This document shows positions 1-8,417 of a DNA stretch of 64,000 nucleotides, piece by piece (position 1 is the first letter of the stretch; every line of letters starts with the position of its first letter). The notes below the pieces were generated by a model. The model worked only from the letters and a program-made list of their open reading frames with translations. It made no database searches and was not told where the DNA came from. Source of the DNA: JBEDUK01 sp963781595 (GTDB lineage Bacteria; Actinomycetota; UBA4738); NCBI GenBank assembly GCA_963781595.1, contig CAWAGG010000006.1, forward strand, positions 1,488,001-1,552,000, written 5' to 3'. A program made the translations under genes and the position numbers.

Positions 1-318
1 ATCCCGATGCTGGTCCTGACCGCGATCGAGGCCGGCCTGCTCGAGGAGGTCATCGTGGTCGCGTACCTGATCACGCGGCTGGAGCAGATCGGGTGGCCGA
101 CGGCCGCCGCCGTGGCCTCGAGCGCCCTGTTACGAGCCTCGTACCACCTCTACCAGGGGTGGGGCGGCTTCGCCGGGAACCTGCTCCTCGGGGTGTTCTT
201 CGGGATCGTGTTCGTCCGGACCCGTCGGGTCTGGCCATTGGTGATCGCGCACGCGATGATCGACACGCTCGCCGGCCTGGGATACATCGTCTTCCACAAC
301 CATCTTCCGGGCCTGTAG
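1..318 (+). CDS. CPBP-family intramembrane metalloprotease, C-terminal part
   Basis: The reading frame is open to the window edge, so the N-terminus lies outside; the first in-frame ATG is at position 7. The visible 103 residues show the hallmarks of CPBP (Abi/Rce1-like) proteases: a Glu-Glu pair at residues 13-14 after a hydrophobic helix, a His at 47 (ASYHLYQGW) followed by a Gly-rich membrane segment, and a terminal H-x3-D at 82-86 (HAMID). In this family these residues form the in-membrane metal site that cleaves C-terminal tails or processes peptides. The substrate cannot be inferred. It ends 1 bp before the convergent DoxX-Rieske gene. Confidence 0.8.
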   Translation: MPMLVLTAIEAGLLEEVIVVAYLITRLEQIGWPTAAAVASSALLRASYHLYQGWGGFAGNLLLGVFFGIVFVRTRRVWPLVIAHAMIDTLAGLGYIVFHNHLPGL

Positions 319-319
319 C

Positions 320-1489
320 TCAGTCCGTCGCGACGACCTGGCCGCTGGAGGGGTCGATCGCGACCGGGATCGAGGCGAGCGGCGTCGGAGCGGGCCCGCC
401 GATCACCCTGGCGCCGTGGCTCGGGTCGAACTCCGCGCCGTGACACGGGCAGAAGAGCACCCCCGAGCCGTTGTCGAAGTCGACCAGGCACCCGGCATGC
501 GTGCAGACGCGGCTGTAGGCGGCGACGCGGTGCTGCGACAGACGGCACAGGACCGCCGGCCCCTGGGCCGCGTCGTCGAACGGGACCGCGCCGCCGACGG
601 GGATGCTGTCGAGGCTCGCGATGGGCGCCCCGCCGGGTGCCGGAGGCTCGGTGGTGCCGGCGCGGTTCCCAGACCCGTTCCCCGAGCCGTCGCCGACCTT
701 GTGCGAACGCTTGGGACTCGGCCGCGTCGCTCCGGCGGTCGGTGAGATCGCCGCGGCCGCCTGGGACGGGCCCCCGGAGAGCAGCGATCCCGCGATCCCG
801 AGCGCGAACGCGCCCGCGCCGATGATGGCGCCGCGGAGGAACCGCCGGCGGCTCAGATCCTGTGCGGCGAGAGCGCGTTCCCGCCGGCTCACCGGACCCG
901 CGGCGAGCGCCCGTGCGCGCTCGGCTTCGATCAGGCCCGCGAGGAGGGCGGCCCACGCGACCGCGTAGATCGAGTCCGAACCGAGGAAGTACGGGTGGAC
1001 GTGCCACGTCGCCGAGAGGAACAGGATCAGGCTGATCCCGAGGCCGACGGCCGCCCACGCGATCGAGGCGATCCCGAGCAGCGTGCCGAGCCCGACCGCG
1101 ATCTCCACCAGGGCGATCCCGATGCCCGTCAGGATCGGGGCGTGCGCGAACACGCTCAGGACCGGCCCGATCGGGCTCCCCTGCGCGAACGCCCGGAGTT
1201 GGTCGCCAACGAAGTCGGGCGTGCCCGCGTGCAGGAAGTTGTGGTCGAGGAACTTCTGCGTGCCCGCGTAGACGAACGTCACGCCGAGGAACGCCCGCAA
1301 GATGCGCACGGGCCACGATTGGCGCTCCCAGCTCGCCGCGAGGCTCGGCGCAGCCCCGGGGATCGGGGAGCCCTGGGCGGTTCGACGGGGCGCGTTCGTG
1401 ACGGGCATGGGTGACGAGTATGGGTTCCGCATGTTCGCGGCCGATGTGCAGGAGGTTCGGATCCGGTTTGAAACCGTGGTCATGGCCAC
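320..1489 (-). CDS. DoxX-like membrane protein fused to a Rieske [2Fe-2S] domain
   Basis: This 389-residue protein has two parts. Residues about 60-190 hold four hydrophobic helices of the DoxX/TQO-small-subunit type (AFLGVTFVYAGTQKF). A twin-arginine-like stretch (SRRRFLRG, 213-220) then leads into a further helix, a Pro/Gly-rich linker and a C-terminal Rieske domain with CTHAGC (329-334) and CPCHG (347-351). Those two motifs supply the two Cys and two His ligands of a [2Fe-2S] cluster. By family knowledge it should pass electrons at the outer face of the membrane, possibly between quinol and a sulfur or organic substrate, but the partner is unknown. Its start is uncertain: the ORF opens with GTG at 1489, and ATGs lie at 1483, 1432 and 1408, none with a good ribosome site. 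It is divergent from the response regulator. Confidence 0.8.
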   Translation of the reverse strand: MAMTTVSNRIRTSCTSAANMRNPYSSPMPVTNAPRRTAQGSPIPGAAPSLAASWERQSWPVRILRAFLGVTFVYAGTQKFLDHNFLHAGTPDFVGDQLRAFAQGSPIGPVLSVFAHAPILTGIGIALVEIAVGLGTLLGIASIAWAAVGLGISLILFLSATWHVHPYFLGSDSIYAVAWAALLAGLIEAERARALAAGPVSRRERALAAQDLSRRRFLRGAIIGAGAFALGIAGSLLSGGPSQAAAAISPTAGATRPSPKRSHKVGDGSGNGSGNRAGTTEPPAPGGAPIASLDSIPVGGAVPFDDAAQGPAVLCRLSQHRVAAYSRVCTHAGCLVDFDNGSGVLFCPCHGAEFDPSHGARVIGGPAPTPLASIPVAIDPSSGQVVATD

Positions 1490-1512
1490 GAGCGTGGCGG
1501 GAGGATGTATCC

Positions 1513-2175
1513 GTGCATGTGCTGTTGGTCGAGGACGAGCGTCGCTTCGCGAGGCTCCTCGCGCGACGGCTCGACGATGTCGGGTTCCGCACGACGGTCG
1601 CCTTCGACGGCCTCCAGGGCCTCGAGCGCGCCGGATCGGATGGCGCGGATCTGGCGATCGTCGACGTGATGCTCCCCGGCATGGACGGCGTGACGCTCAC
1701 CCGGACGCTGCGCGAACGCGGTTCGGACCTCCCGATCCTGATGCTGACGGCGCGCGATACGGTCGACGATCGCGTGATCGGCCTGCAGGCCGGGGCAGAC
1801 GACTACCTGATCAAGCCGTTCGCGTTCGCCGAGCTGCTCGCCAGGATCGAAGCCCTCACGCGCAGGACGGGCAGGACGAGCCGGCTGGGGTACGGGCCGG
1901 TCGAGATGGACGTCGGGGCGCACCGCGTTCGGGTCGACGGCGTCGGGGTCGACCTCACGCCCAAGGAGTTCGACCTGCTGGAGTGCCTGCTGCGAGGCGT
2001 CGGGCGGGTGCTCACGCGCGTCGAGATCAAGGAGTACGTCTGGGACTTCACGTTCGACGCGCCGACCAAGGTGGTCGACCTGTACGTGCATTACCTGCGC
2101 AAGAAGCTCGCGGACGCCGGGGCGCCCGACGTGATCGAGACGGTTCGCGGGGTCGGCTACGCGATCGGCCGCTGA
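1513..2175 (+). CDS. OmpR/PhoB-family response regulator
   Basis: This is a 220-residue two-component regulator. The receiver domain (1-115) has the acidic pair near residue 8, the phospho-acceptor Asp at 51 (IVDVMLPGMDG), the Thr in LMLTA at 79 and Lys 101 (YLIKPF). The C-terminal winged helix (about 125-220) has the usual LTPKEFDLL and VRGVGYAIGR motifs. I chose the GTG at 1513 because GGGAGG lies 8 nt upstream and the protein begins directly with the first receiver strand; an ATG further upstream would add 34 non-homologous residues. It is followed 4 nt later by its cognate kinase. The target genes cannot be inferred. Confidence 0.93.
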   Translation: MHVLLVEDERRFARLLARRLDDVGFRTTVAFDGLQGLERAGSDGADLAIVDVMLPGMDGVTLTRTLRERGSDLPILMLTARDTVDDRVIGLQAGADDYLIKPFAFAELLARIEALTRRTGRTSRLGYGPVEMDVGAHRVRVDGVGVDLTPKEFDLLECLLRGVGRVLTRVEIKEYVWDFTFDAPTKVVDLYVHYLRKKLADAGAPDVIETVRGVGYAIGR

Positions 2176-2179
2176 TCCG

Positions 2180-3535
2180 GTGCCGCGCCGCCGCGGCGGT
2201 CCCGGCGGCCGGGGAGCGTACCGGGCCGAGGGGCCGATGCGAGACCCTCGCCGCGACCCTCGGACGCCGGTCTTCCGAGCGTTCCGGATCCGCATGGCGT
2301 TCTCGCACGGCGCGGTGCTCGCGGCGATCATCGTCGTCCTCGGCGGCATCGGCTACCTGCTCCTCGAGGGGAACCTCAACCGCCAGGCCGTCGACGGGCT
2401 GACCGCGGCCGCGGCGCAGCAGGTCGACCGCATCGAGGAGGCCGGGCGCCCCGTCGCCGCGCCGGACAGCGATCTCCCGTCCTCGTCGGCGACGAAGGTC
2501 GCGGTGTTCCGCGCCGACGGCTCGATCGTCGGTGAGGCGAACGACGTGCCGACGTGGCTCCGGCCCGGCGCGGCCCCGGTGGTGGAAACGCGGGTCCGCG
2601 GGGAGGAGGTTCGCCTGGTCACGCGCCGGGCCGAGCTTGCCGCGGGGGAGACCGCGTTCGTCGTGGCGGGCCGGTCGCTCGAACCGGAGGATCAGCTGCT
2701 GGATCGCGTTCGGCTGTTGCTGCTCGCCGGCGGCGTCGTCGCCGTGGCCGCGAGCATGGTGGCCGGATGGTTCCTGGCCGGGCGCGCGCTCCGCCCGGTC
2801 CGTCGCGCGTACGAGGCACAGGCGAACTTCGCGGCCGACGCCTCGCACGAGCTGCGGACGCCGCTCGCGTTCGTCCGGTCGGGCGTCGAGGTGATGGCCG
2901 AACGGGACCCGGAGCTCGGGGCCGACGTGCTCTCCGAGGTCGACTACCTGACCGCGCTGACCGAGCGGCTCCTGACGCTCGCGAGGGCCGACGCCGCGAC
3001 GATCGCGCTGCCGGCCGCGCCGCTGGAGCTCGCCCCGCTGTGCCGGCGTTCGATCGAACGCGCCGTGCGCGTCAACGGCGTCCGCGTCGACCTCGTGACC
3101 GACGCGGGAGACGGGCCCGTCGCGGCGCTCGCGGACGCCGTCACGGTCGAGGCCGTCCTGGATGCGGTGCTCGAGAACGTCGCGCGGCACGGCGGAGGAG
3201 AGGCGGAGCTGTTCGTCCGCCGGGTCGACGAGCACGCACGAGTCCTCGTGACCGACCATGGCCCGGGGCTGTCGCCGGACCAGCGGGACGCGGCGTTCGA
3301 CCGGTTCTTCCGCGCCGAACCGAGCCGAGCGCGGGAGCTCGGGGGCTCCGGGCTGGGGCTTGCCGTCGCCCGCGAGCTGGTGGTCGCGCAGCGCGGCCGC
3401 ATGTGGCTCGAGGCCACGCCCGGCGGCGGCGTGACGGCGGTCGTCGAGCTTCCCGCCGCCGTCGTCCGATCCGGCGGACCCGGAGCGCCCGACCGGCTGG
3501 GCGGACCGGACGGGCCTCACGGCATGAGGGACTAG
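2180..3535 (+). CDS. Sensor histidine kinase paired with the preceding regulator
   Basis: The 451-residue membrane kinase has transmembrane segments near 41-61 and 178-200 enclosing an extracytoplasmic region of about 115 residues. A HisKA domain with phospho-accepting His 223 (ASHELRTP) follows, then a HATPase domain with the N box (LENVARH, Asn 333), a D-x-G-x-G-like box (VTDHGPGLS) and GSGLGLAVA. The reported start is GTG 2180, 4 nt after the regulator stop; ATG 2237 is an equally plausible start that removes only a basic leader. Tight coupling to the regulator implies the two form one system. The sensor region has no domain I recognise, so the signal is unknown. Confidence 0.9.
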   Translation: MPRRRGGPGGRGAYRAEGPMRDPRRDPRTPVFRAFRIRMAFSHGAVLAAIIVVLGGIGYLLLEGNLNRQAVDGLTAAAAQQVDRIEEAGRPVAAPDSDLPSSSATKVAVFRADGSIVGEANDVPTWLRPGAAPVVETRVRGEEVRLVTRRAELAAGETAFVVAGRSLEPEDQLLDRVRLLLLAGGVVAVAASMVAGWFLAGRALRPVRRAYEAQANFAADASHELRTPLAFVRSGVEVMAERDPELGADVLSEVDYLTALTERLLTLARADAATIALPAAPLELAPLCRRSIERAVRVNGVRVDLVTDAGDGPVAALADAVTVEAVLDAVLENVARHGGGEAELFVRRVDEHARVLVTDHGPGLSPDQRDAAFDRFFRAEPSRARELGGSGLGLAVARELVVAQRGRMWLEATPGGGVTAVVELPAAVVRSGGPGAPDRLGGPDGPHGMRD

Positions 3536-3911
3536 CAACCGTACGGCGAGTCAAATCCGCTGGTGTAGGCGTGGAGACAAGACCCCCTTCCCGAGGGGAC
3601 CTCTGCAGGCCAGCAGGCTCAGCGGTGAAGGCGGTTCCTCAGGGGCGACTCGCTGACATACGCGGACTCACCGGCTCGCGGTGGCCCAGGCAACCACGTG
3701 CGCGCTCCCGGACGAGGAGGGGCCGGGCGTCATGCTAGCTGCGGAGTCCCACGAAGGCCCCCATAGCTCTATCGACGTCGATCCCGACCCCTCCGCCTCC
3801 GCCGGCTTTCCTCTCGCCGGCCGTCGATGGCAGGCTTGTCCGCGGCGGACGGGTGACGTCGAGGGTGGTCGAGCTTCGCTCGGCCATGACGCGCCCGCCC
3901 GCCTCACCTCA
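3536..3911. other. Non-coding stretch downstream of IS110 transposase
   Basis: About 375 bp without a convincing gene separates the kinase from the transposase stop codon. ORFs here are antisense or shadow frames. IS110-family elements lack long terminal inverted repeats, so I cannot mark the element's end. Part of this stretch is probably element DNA and may contain one insertion junction. Confidence 0.4.
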
Positions 3912-5183
3912 TCACCTCCAGCGGTCGGGATCGAAGGCCACCTGGTGGCGCACCATGGCGAACGCGACGCGGTTGGCCCGGTGCCCGAGGGCACACGCGA
4001 CGACGCCCGGACGCTTGCCCCTCGCCTCGAGTTCTCTCGCGTACCGGGCGAAGTCGGGGTGACCCTGGCGCAGGGCCATCCCCAGCTCCAGGATCGCCTC
4101 GCGGAGCTCCACCTTGCCCTCCCGGGAGATGCGGGTCCCGGCGCGACGCCTGCCCGCCGACTCATAGAGCCTGGGCACGAGCCCGGAGAGCCGGTAGACC
4201 TGCCCGGCGTTGGTGAACCTGTTCGGGTCACCGAGCGCCGCCCCGTAGGATGAGGCCCTGACCACCGCCACCCGCGGCATCGTGGTGAGCACCGCGGCCG
4301 GGGTGTGCGGCAGGATCTCCGCCAGCGCCTGCTCCGCGGAGGCGATCTCCCGATCGAGGTAGGCGAGCAGCGCCACGTCGGAGGTCAGCACCCCAGCGTG
4401 AACGGCTGCGATGGCCTCTGGCAGGGCGAACGCGCGCCTGGCGGCCTCCACGATCTGTGAGGCCTTGGCCCGACGCAGGACCACCCCACGGTGGCCGCAG
4501 AACTCCCGGAGGCGCTCCGGGCCGAGCCGGCGCACGCGGGAGGGATCCATCCCCTCGGCGAGCAGCAGCCGTCCCACCCTGGTGTCCAAGATGTCTTCGA
4601 AGCACCCCGACAGCCCGGGGAACACCAGATCCAGCCCCTTGTGGACGTGGTTCTTCACCGCGGTGCGGGCCTTCACCTTGCGCCGGCGGTGCGCGCAGAG
4701 CGCGGCCTGGGTCGCCATCGCCTCGTCGAGGTGCCCCACGGGGCGGCCCTTGCCCCGGATCAGCAGCTCCGCCATCGCTCCGAGGTCGCGGGCGTCGGAC
4801 TTGAGCGAGCGAAGGAGGTCCTGAGCACGGCTCTCCTTGACCTGGGCCGGGTTGAGCACCGAGACATCGAACGCCAGATCGACGAGCCTCGCCAGCAGGC
4901 TCTGGTGATAGTGCCCGGCCGACTCCAAGCCGACCCTGACCAAGGTCGACCCCCGCTCGGCCTCGGCGGCGGCGACCGTGCGCACGAACAGCTCGAGGCC
5001 TCGCTCGTCGAGGGCGAAGGTGAACGGCGCGACGACCAGCTCGCCGTAGAAGTCGCACACGAGCGCCGCGGCGCTCCGCTTGCCGACGTCGATCGGCACC
5101 GCCAAGAGCCGTTCTCGGTCGACCCCCCGGATCCGCTCGACGAACGCTTGCTGCAGGCTTCCTCCGATGTAGCCCATGATCAC
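3912..5183 (-). CDS. IS110-family transposase (bridge-RNA-guided recombinase family)
   Basis: The 423-residue product has the two-part IS110 architecture. The N-terminal DEDD (RuvC-like) domain begins with PIDVGKRSAAALV and contains VGLESAGHY and KSDARDLGAMAELL, which supply the acidic residues. The C-terminal domain contains TMPRVAVVRASSYGAALGD and YRLSGLVPRLYESAGRR, where the catalytic Ser of IS110 enzymes is found. Length is typical (about 400) and the frame is intact, so the enzyme may be active. By family knowledge these recombinases insert DNA under guidance of a structured RNA transcribed from the element's own non-coding end. No partner genes are needed. A degenerate relative lies near 58.3 kb. 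Confidence 0.92.
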   Translation of the reverse strand: MIMGYIGGSLQQAFVERIRGVDRERLLAVPIDVGKRSAAALVCDFYGELVVAPFTFALDERGLELFVRTVAAAEAERGSTLVRVGLESAGHYHQSLLARLVDLAFDVSVLNPAQVKESRAQDLLRSLKSDARDLGAMAELLIRGKGRPVGHLDEAMATQAALCAHRRRKVKARTAVKNHVHKGLDLVFPGLSGCFEDILDTRVGRLLLAEGMDPSRVRRLGPERLREFCGHRGVVLRRAKASQIVEAARRAFALPEAIAAVHAGVLTSDVALLAYLDREIASAEQALAEILPHTPAAVLTTMPRVAVVRASSYGAALGDPNRFTNAGQVYRLSGLVPRLYESAGRRRAGTRISREGKVELREAILELGMALRQGHPDFARYARELEARGKRPGVVACALGHRANRVAFAMVRHQVAFDPDRWR

Positions 5184-5539
5184 CTCCCGCGTAGAGGGCT
5201 CACCGGCTCCTTCATGCCAGAGCCACGGCCTCAGGTGGTGGAGCTACAGGAGGTGTATCAGCCCTTCATGGCCATGTGCGGGTAGGATCCGCCACCGAAA
5301 CGGCCCACGGAGGGAAGATGGCCGTTCCCGCGGCGCTGCCCGGGGGGATCCCGGGGCAGCGTGCCCACGGCCGAGGTCGTCCACGCCAAGCGTGCGCTCG
5401 TGGTGGACGCGCTCGTCTCCATCAGGAACCCTGCCGGACCACCCGAGGATGCTCGTGATGACCCTTCCCCTGATCACGGCGACCGCTGGAGGCGCGTCGG
5501 GTCGGCCTGAGCGCCATGCGGCATCTGACGGCTCCCGGC
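5184..5539. other. Upstream flank of IS110 transposase, candidate guide-RNA region
   Basis: About 355 bp lie between the transposase start and the hairpin terminator of the next gene, with no gene I can support. The stretch is rich in self-complementary GC blocks, for example a GCTGCC...GGGCAGC fold around 5334-5360. In IS110 elements the region 5' of the transposase commonly encodes the bridge RNA, so this is the first place to look for one. I cannot define RNA ends or guide loops by eye. Confidence 0.35.
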
Positions 5540-5579
5540 AACGACGGAGGGCCGGCCCCTGGACCGGCCCTCCGTCGTT
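5540..5579 (-). terminator. Perfect 16-bp hairpin after the secreted-protein gene
   Basis: Positions 5540-5555 and 5564-5579 are perfectly complementary (16 bp, mostly G/C) around an 8-nt loop. The hairpin begins 22 nt beyond the stop codon of the minus-strand secreted-protein gene. It lacks a clear U-tract on either strand, so it may act as a tract-less terminator or 3'-end stabiliser. It also separates that gene from the IS110 flank. Confidence 0.6.
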
Positions 5580-5601
5580 CGCCGCTGCGTGCGCGACCTT
5601 G

Positions 5602-6606
5602 CTACGGATACGTCAGGACGCAGTGCGAGCCGTTGTTCGACCATTCCTGCTGCACCAGGTAGAGGTGGCCGTTGAACGTGACGTTCGAGCCGTCGGCTTT
5701 GATCGTGCCGAATTGCCACGCGCACTGGTCGGAGCCCTCGTAGCCGTTCGAGCTGTTCCACCAGGCGTTGAGCAACGGATCGTTCGTCGCTTCTCGCTGT
5801 TCATGGCTCATGACGTTGATCGTGGCATCGGCGTCCCAATCGTTGTTGGGCGACTTACCACCGTTGCTGCAGGCGTTGAGGTTCGTGCCCGCGTACGGCT
5901 GGTTCGCGTAGATCACCTTGCCGAGGCCGGCGGCCTTGAACTCCCCATGGTAGGCACAGTAGGCCGTGAACGCACAGTCCTGGGGTCCGGAGGCGAAGCA
6001 CGAGCCCTCGCCGTAGGAGGTGAAGACGAAGAACTGATGCTGCATGCCGCCCTTCCAGCCGTTCGCGTTCATCGCCTTCTTGACCTCTGCCTGGATCTGG
6101 TTGTCGGTCAGGCAGTTGCCGGGCGTCGCGCTGTCGTTGCAACCCGAGGCCGGGAAGGCCGACGTGTCCGTCCACGTGCCCCCGAGCGACGCGTTCGCCT
6201 TGATGTACTGCGTCTTGCCCTTCTTGATCTGGTAGTACTGCGTAGCAACCTTGTTGAGCCCGGTTCCGCCGAAGTCGCCGAAGAAGCGCTCGATCAGCGA
6301 GTGGTAGGTCGCGCTCACGTGGCTCGGGTTGCCGTTCTGCAGGGTCGGAGGCTGCCAGTAGATGGCGTACGCGACGTTCTTCTTCTTCATCACGGGTCCG
6401 CCGTGGTAATCGAGGTTCGACCCGAAGGCCGGCGCTGCGGAACCCTTGACGCGAACGACCCCGCCGATGTGCGAACTGCCGTGCGGGCGAGCCGACGGGG
6501 CGGCCCCGGCGCTCGTCCCCGCGATGAGCGCGAGGCTCAGCGCGACCGTGGTGAGGGATGCGAGAGCGAGAGCCTTGCGTCCCGAGCTGCGGGTTGACTT
6601 GGACAA
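5602..6606 (-). CDS. Secreted protein with EXORDIUM-like features
   Basis: This 334-residue protein begins with a basic stretch and a hydrophobic signal peptide (ALALASLTTVALSLALIAGTSAGAAP). I place the start at TTG 6606 because GGAAGGGG precedes it by 5 nt; the frame remains open far upstream, but that extension overlaps selD antisense. The mature part contains GGPVMKKKNVAYAIYWQP near its start and INVMSHEQREATNDPLLNAWWN near the end, with many Asn and several Cys (probable disulfides). The opening GGPV...YYIW-like block and the late H-E-x4-TDP-x2-NAW block recall plant and bacterial EXORDIUM/phosphate-induced secreted proteins. That assignment is from memory and tentative, and the biochemical role of that family is not established. 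It is divergent from selD and followed by a strong hairpin. Confidence 0.7.
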   Translation of the reverse strand: MSKSTRSSGRKALALASLTTVALSLALIAGTSAGAAPSARPHGSSHIGGVVRVKGSAAPAFGSNLDYHGGPVMKKKNVAYAIYWQPPTLQNGNPSHVSATYHSLIERFFGDFGGTGLNKVATQYYQIKKGKTQYIKANASLGGTWTDTSAFPASGCNDSATPGNCLTDNQIQAEVKKAMNANGWKGGMQHQFFVFTSYGEGSCFASGPQDCAFTAYCAYHGEFKAAGLGKVIYANQPYAGTNLNACSNGGKSPNNDWDADATINVMSHEQREATNDPLLNAWWNSSNGYEGSDQCAWQFGTIKADGSNVTFNGHLYLVQQEWSNNGSHCVLTYP

Positions 6607-6765
6607 GATGTCCCCTTCCGATCGGGCGAGCCCCCTCTGGGCACGCACAGACGCGGACCCCTCCGGGCCCGGCAACTCGTACAGATGCGCGCCACAGCTC
6701 GGACCGCTGCACGCGCGGAGCATCTCATCGTTGTCGCCCGCGCGACCCTGGTGGATGCTAGGACG

Positions 6766-7872
6766 ATGTCCGAGGTCGTCCGCGAGGATGTGCGGCTCAC
6801 GAGCTTCAGCCATGGCGCGGGCTGCGCGTGCAAGTTGGCCCCCGGGGACCTTGCCGAGGTCCTGCGGCTCATGGCCCCGACGGTCTACCCGTCCGAGGTC
6901 CTGGTGTCGCCGGCGACGGGCGACGACGCGGCGGTGGTATCGATCCCCGGCGTCCCCGGCATCGCGCTCGTCCAGACGGTCGACTTCTTCACCCCGATCG
7001 TCGACCACCCGTTCGACTGGGGGCGGATCGCCGCGACGAACGCGCTCTCCGACGTCTACGCGATGGGCGGGCGGCCGCTCACCGCCCTCAACATCGTCGC
7101 GTGGCCGGTGCAGGAGCTTCCCTTGGACCTGCTGGCGCGGGTGCTGGACGGTGGCGCGACGGTCGCGACGGCCGCCGGCGCCACGGTGGTCGGCGGGCAC
7201 TCGATCCACGACCCCGAGCCGAAGTACGGCATGGCGGTGACGGGGCTGGTGGATCCGGACCGGATCGTGCGCAACTCCGCCATGCGGCCCGGCGATCGGC
7301 TCTTCCTCACGAAGCCGCTGGGCCTGGGGATCATCTCGACGGCGATCAAGTCCGGTCGCGCGACCGCCGAGCTGGCGCGGCGCGCGGTGGACGTGATGAC
7401 CACGCTCAACGCGGCCGCGTCCGAGGCGATGGTCGAGGCCGGGATCCGCGCGGCCACCGACGTCACGGGCTTCGGCCTGCTCGGTCACCTGCACATCGCC
7501 CTGGCGGCCTCGGGCGCCTCGGCGCGCCTGGACGCGGGCGCGGTCCCGTTCATCGCCGGCGCGGTCGACCTGGGGCGCGCGGGTTCGATCCCGGGCGGCA
7601 CCCGCTCGAACCTGCGGTTCGTCGCGCCGCACGTGTCGTGGACCGACCTGCCCGAGGTCGAACGCCTGCTGCTGGCCGACGCGCAGACCTCCGGCGGGAT
7701 GCTGATCGCGGCGGGCGACGCGCAGGCCGCGCGGCTCGCGGAGGCGCTCGCAGCCCGGGACGTCCCCGCGGCCGAGATCGGCATCGTCGAGGGCGGCCCG
7801 CCGGGATCGATCTCCGTCACGGGCCGCATCGCCGGCGCCGATCGGGGCCTGGCTGCGCCGCGCGAGGAATAG
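6766..7872 (+). CDS. selD: Selenophosphate synthase (selenide, water dikinase)
   Basis: The 368-residue product makes selenophosphate from selenide and ATP, the selenium donor for selenocysteine and selenouridine. The N-terminus carries the active-site block SHGAGCACK with Cys at 20 and Lys at 23, matching Cys17/Lys20 of E. coli SelD; the codon is TGC, so this is the Cys rather than the selenocysteine form. It is followed by the AIRS-type core (VVSIPGVPGIALVQTVDFF, NALSDVYAMGG, VGGHSI, DVTGFGLLGHL). I chose ATG 6766 by alignment; the ORF opens earlier at 6685. No selA, selB or tRNA-Sec is in the window, so the selenium end-use is unknown. Confidence 0.95.
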   Translation: MSEVVREDVRLTSFSHGAGCACKLAPGDLAEVLRLMAPTVYPSEVLVSPATGDDAAVVSIPGVPGIALVQTVDFFTPIVDHPFDWGRIAATNALSDVYAMGGRPLTALNIVAWPVQELPLDLLARVLDGGATVATAAGATVVGGHSIHDPEPKYGMAVTGLVDPDRIVRNSAMRPGDRLFLTKPLGLGIISTAIKSGRATAELARRAVDVMTTLNAAASEAMVEAGIRAATDVTGFGLLGHLHIALAASGASARLDAGAVPFIAGAVDLGRAGSIPGGTRSNLRFVAPHVSWTDLPEVERLLLADAQTSGGMLIAAGDAQAARLAEALAARDVPAAEIGIVEGGPPGSISVTGRIAGADRGLAAPREE

Positions 7873-7985
7873 CCCGACCCTCGCGGCGCGTTCCCGCCGC
7901 TAGAGGTCGTGGAGGTCGGCCGGCCGCGCCGGGTCGCGTCCCCGGCCGCTATCCCGATACAGTCGATAGGATTCGCCTTCCGGAG

Positions 7986-8417
7986 ATGATCGAGATCACG
8001 AACGCCGTCAGGGACCAGATGGTGGAGCACGCCCTCGGCGAGTTCCCCAACGAGGCCTGCGGCCTGCTGGCCGGCTCGTTCGCCGAGCCGGCCGCGTCGA
8101 ACGGGATCCCGGCGGCGGTCGCGTCGCGGTTCCACCCGATGACGAACGCCGACGCGAGCCCCGTGACGTATCGGCTGGACCCGAAGGAGCAGTTGCAGGT
8201 GTTCACCCGGATCGAGGACGCGGGCGGCGAGGTCGTGGCGATCGTGCACTCGCACACGCATTCCGAGGCATATCCGTCCGAGACCGACCGCAACCAGGCG
8301 TTCTACCCGGAGGCCCACTACCTCCTGGTGTCCCTGTCCGATCGCGCGAACCCCGTCGTGCGCGGGTTCAGCATCAGGGACGGGGCGGTCGAAGAACAGG
8401 AAGTGAGGATCGTATGA
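7986..8417 (+). CDS. mec: JAMM/Mov34 metallopeptidase, Mec-type CysO-cysteine hydrolase
   Basis: This 143-residue protein shows a complete JAMM zinc site: Glu 23 (PNEACGLLAG) and HSH-x7-SETD, giving His 88, His 90, Ser 98 and Asp 101. The form HSHTHSEAYPSETD is close to mycobacterial Mec, which releases cysteine from the C-terminus of the carrier CysO. It overlaps moeB by 4 nt (ATGA), and cysO follows moeB, so the genomic context fits the same role. The reported start is ATG 7986. The ORF extends upstream only as an antisense-free shadow of selD in another frame. Confidence 0.93.
   Translation: MIEITNAVRDQMVEHALGEFPNEACGLLAGSFAEPAASNGIPAAVASRFHPMTNADASPVTYRLDPKEQLQVFTRIEDAGGEVVAIVHSHTHSEAYPSETDRNQAFYPEAHYLLVSLSDRANPVVRGFSIRDGAVEEQEVRIV

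Noticed and set aside
3681..4253. Plus-strand ORF opposite the IS110 transposase end
   Set aside because: It is a GC-rich shadow frame antisense to the transposase and its flank, with no motif.
6823..6834. Selenocysteine codon in SelD
   Set aside because: The catalytic position is TGC (Cys), and no in-frame TGA interrupts the gene.
6607..7632. Long upstream extension of the secreted-protein frame on the minus strand
   Set aside because: It runs antisense through selD, lacks similarity, and the TTG at 6606 has a good ribosome site followed by a normal signal peptide.
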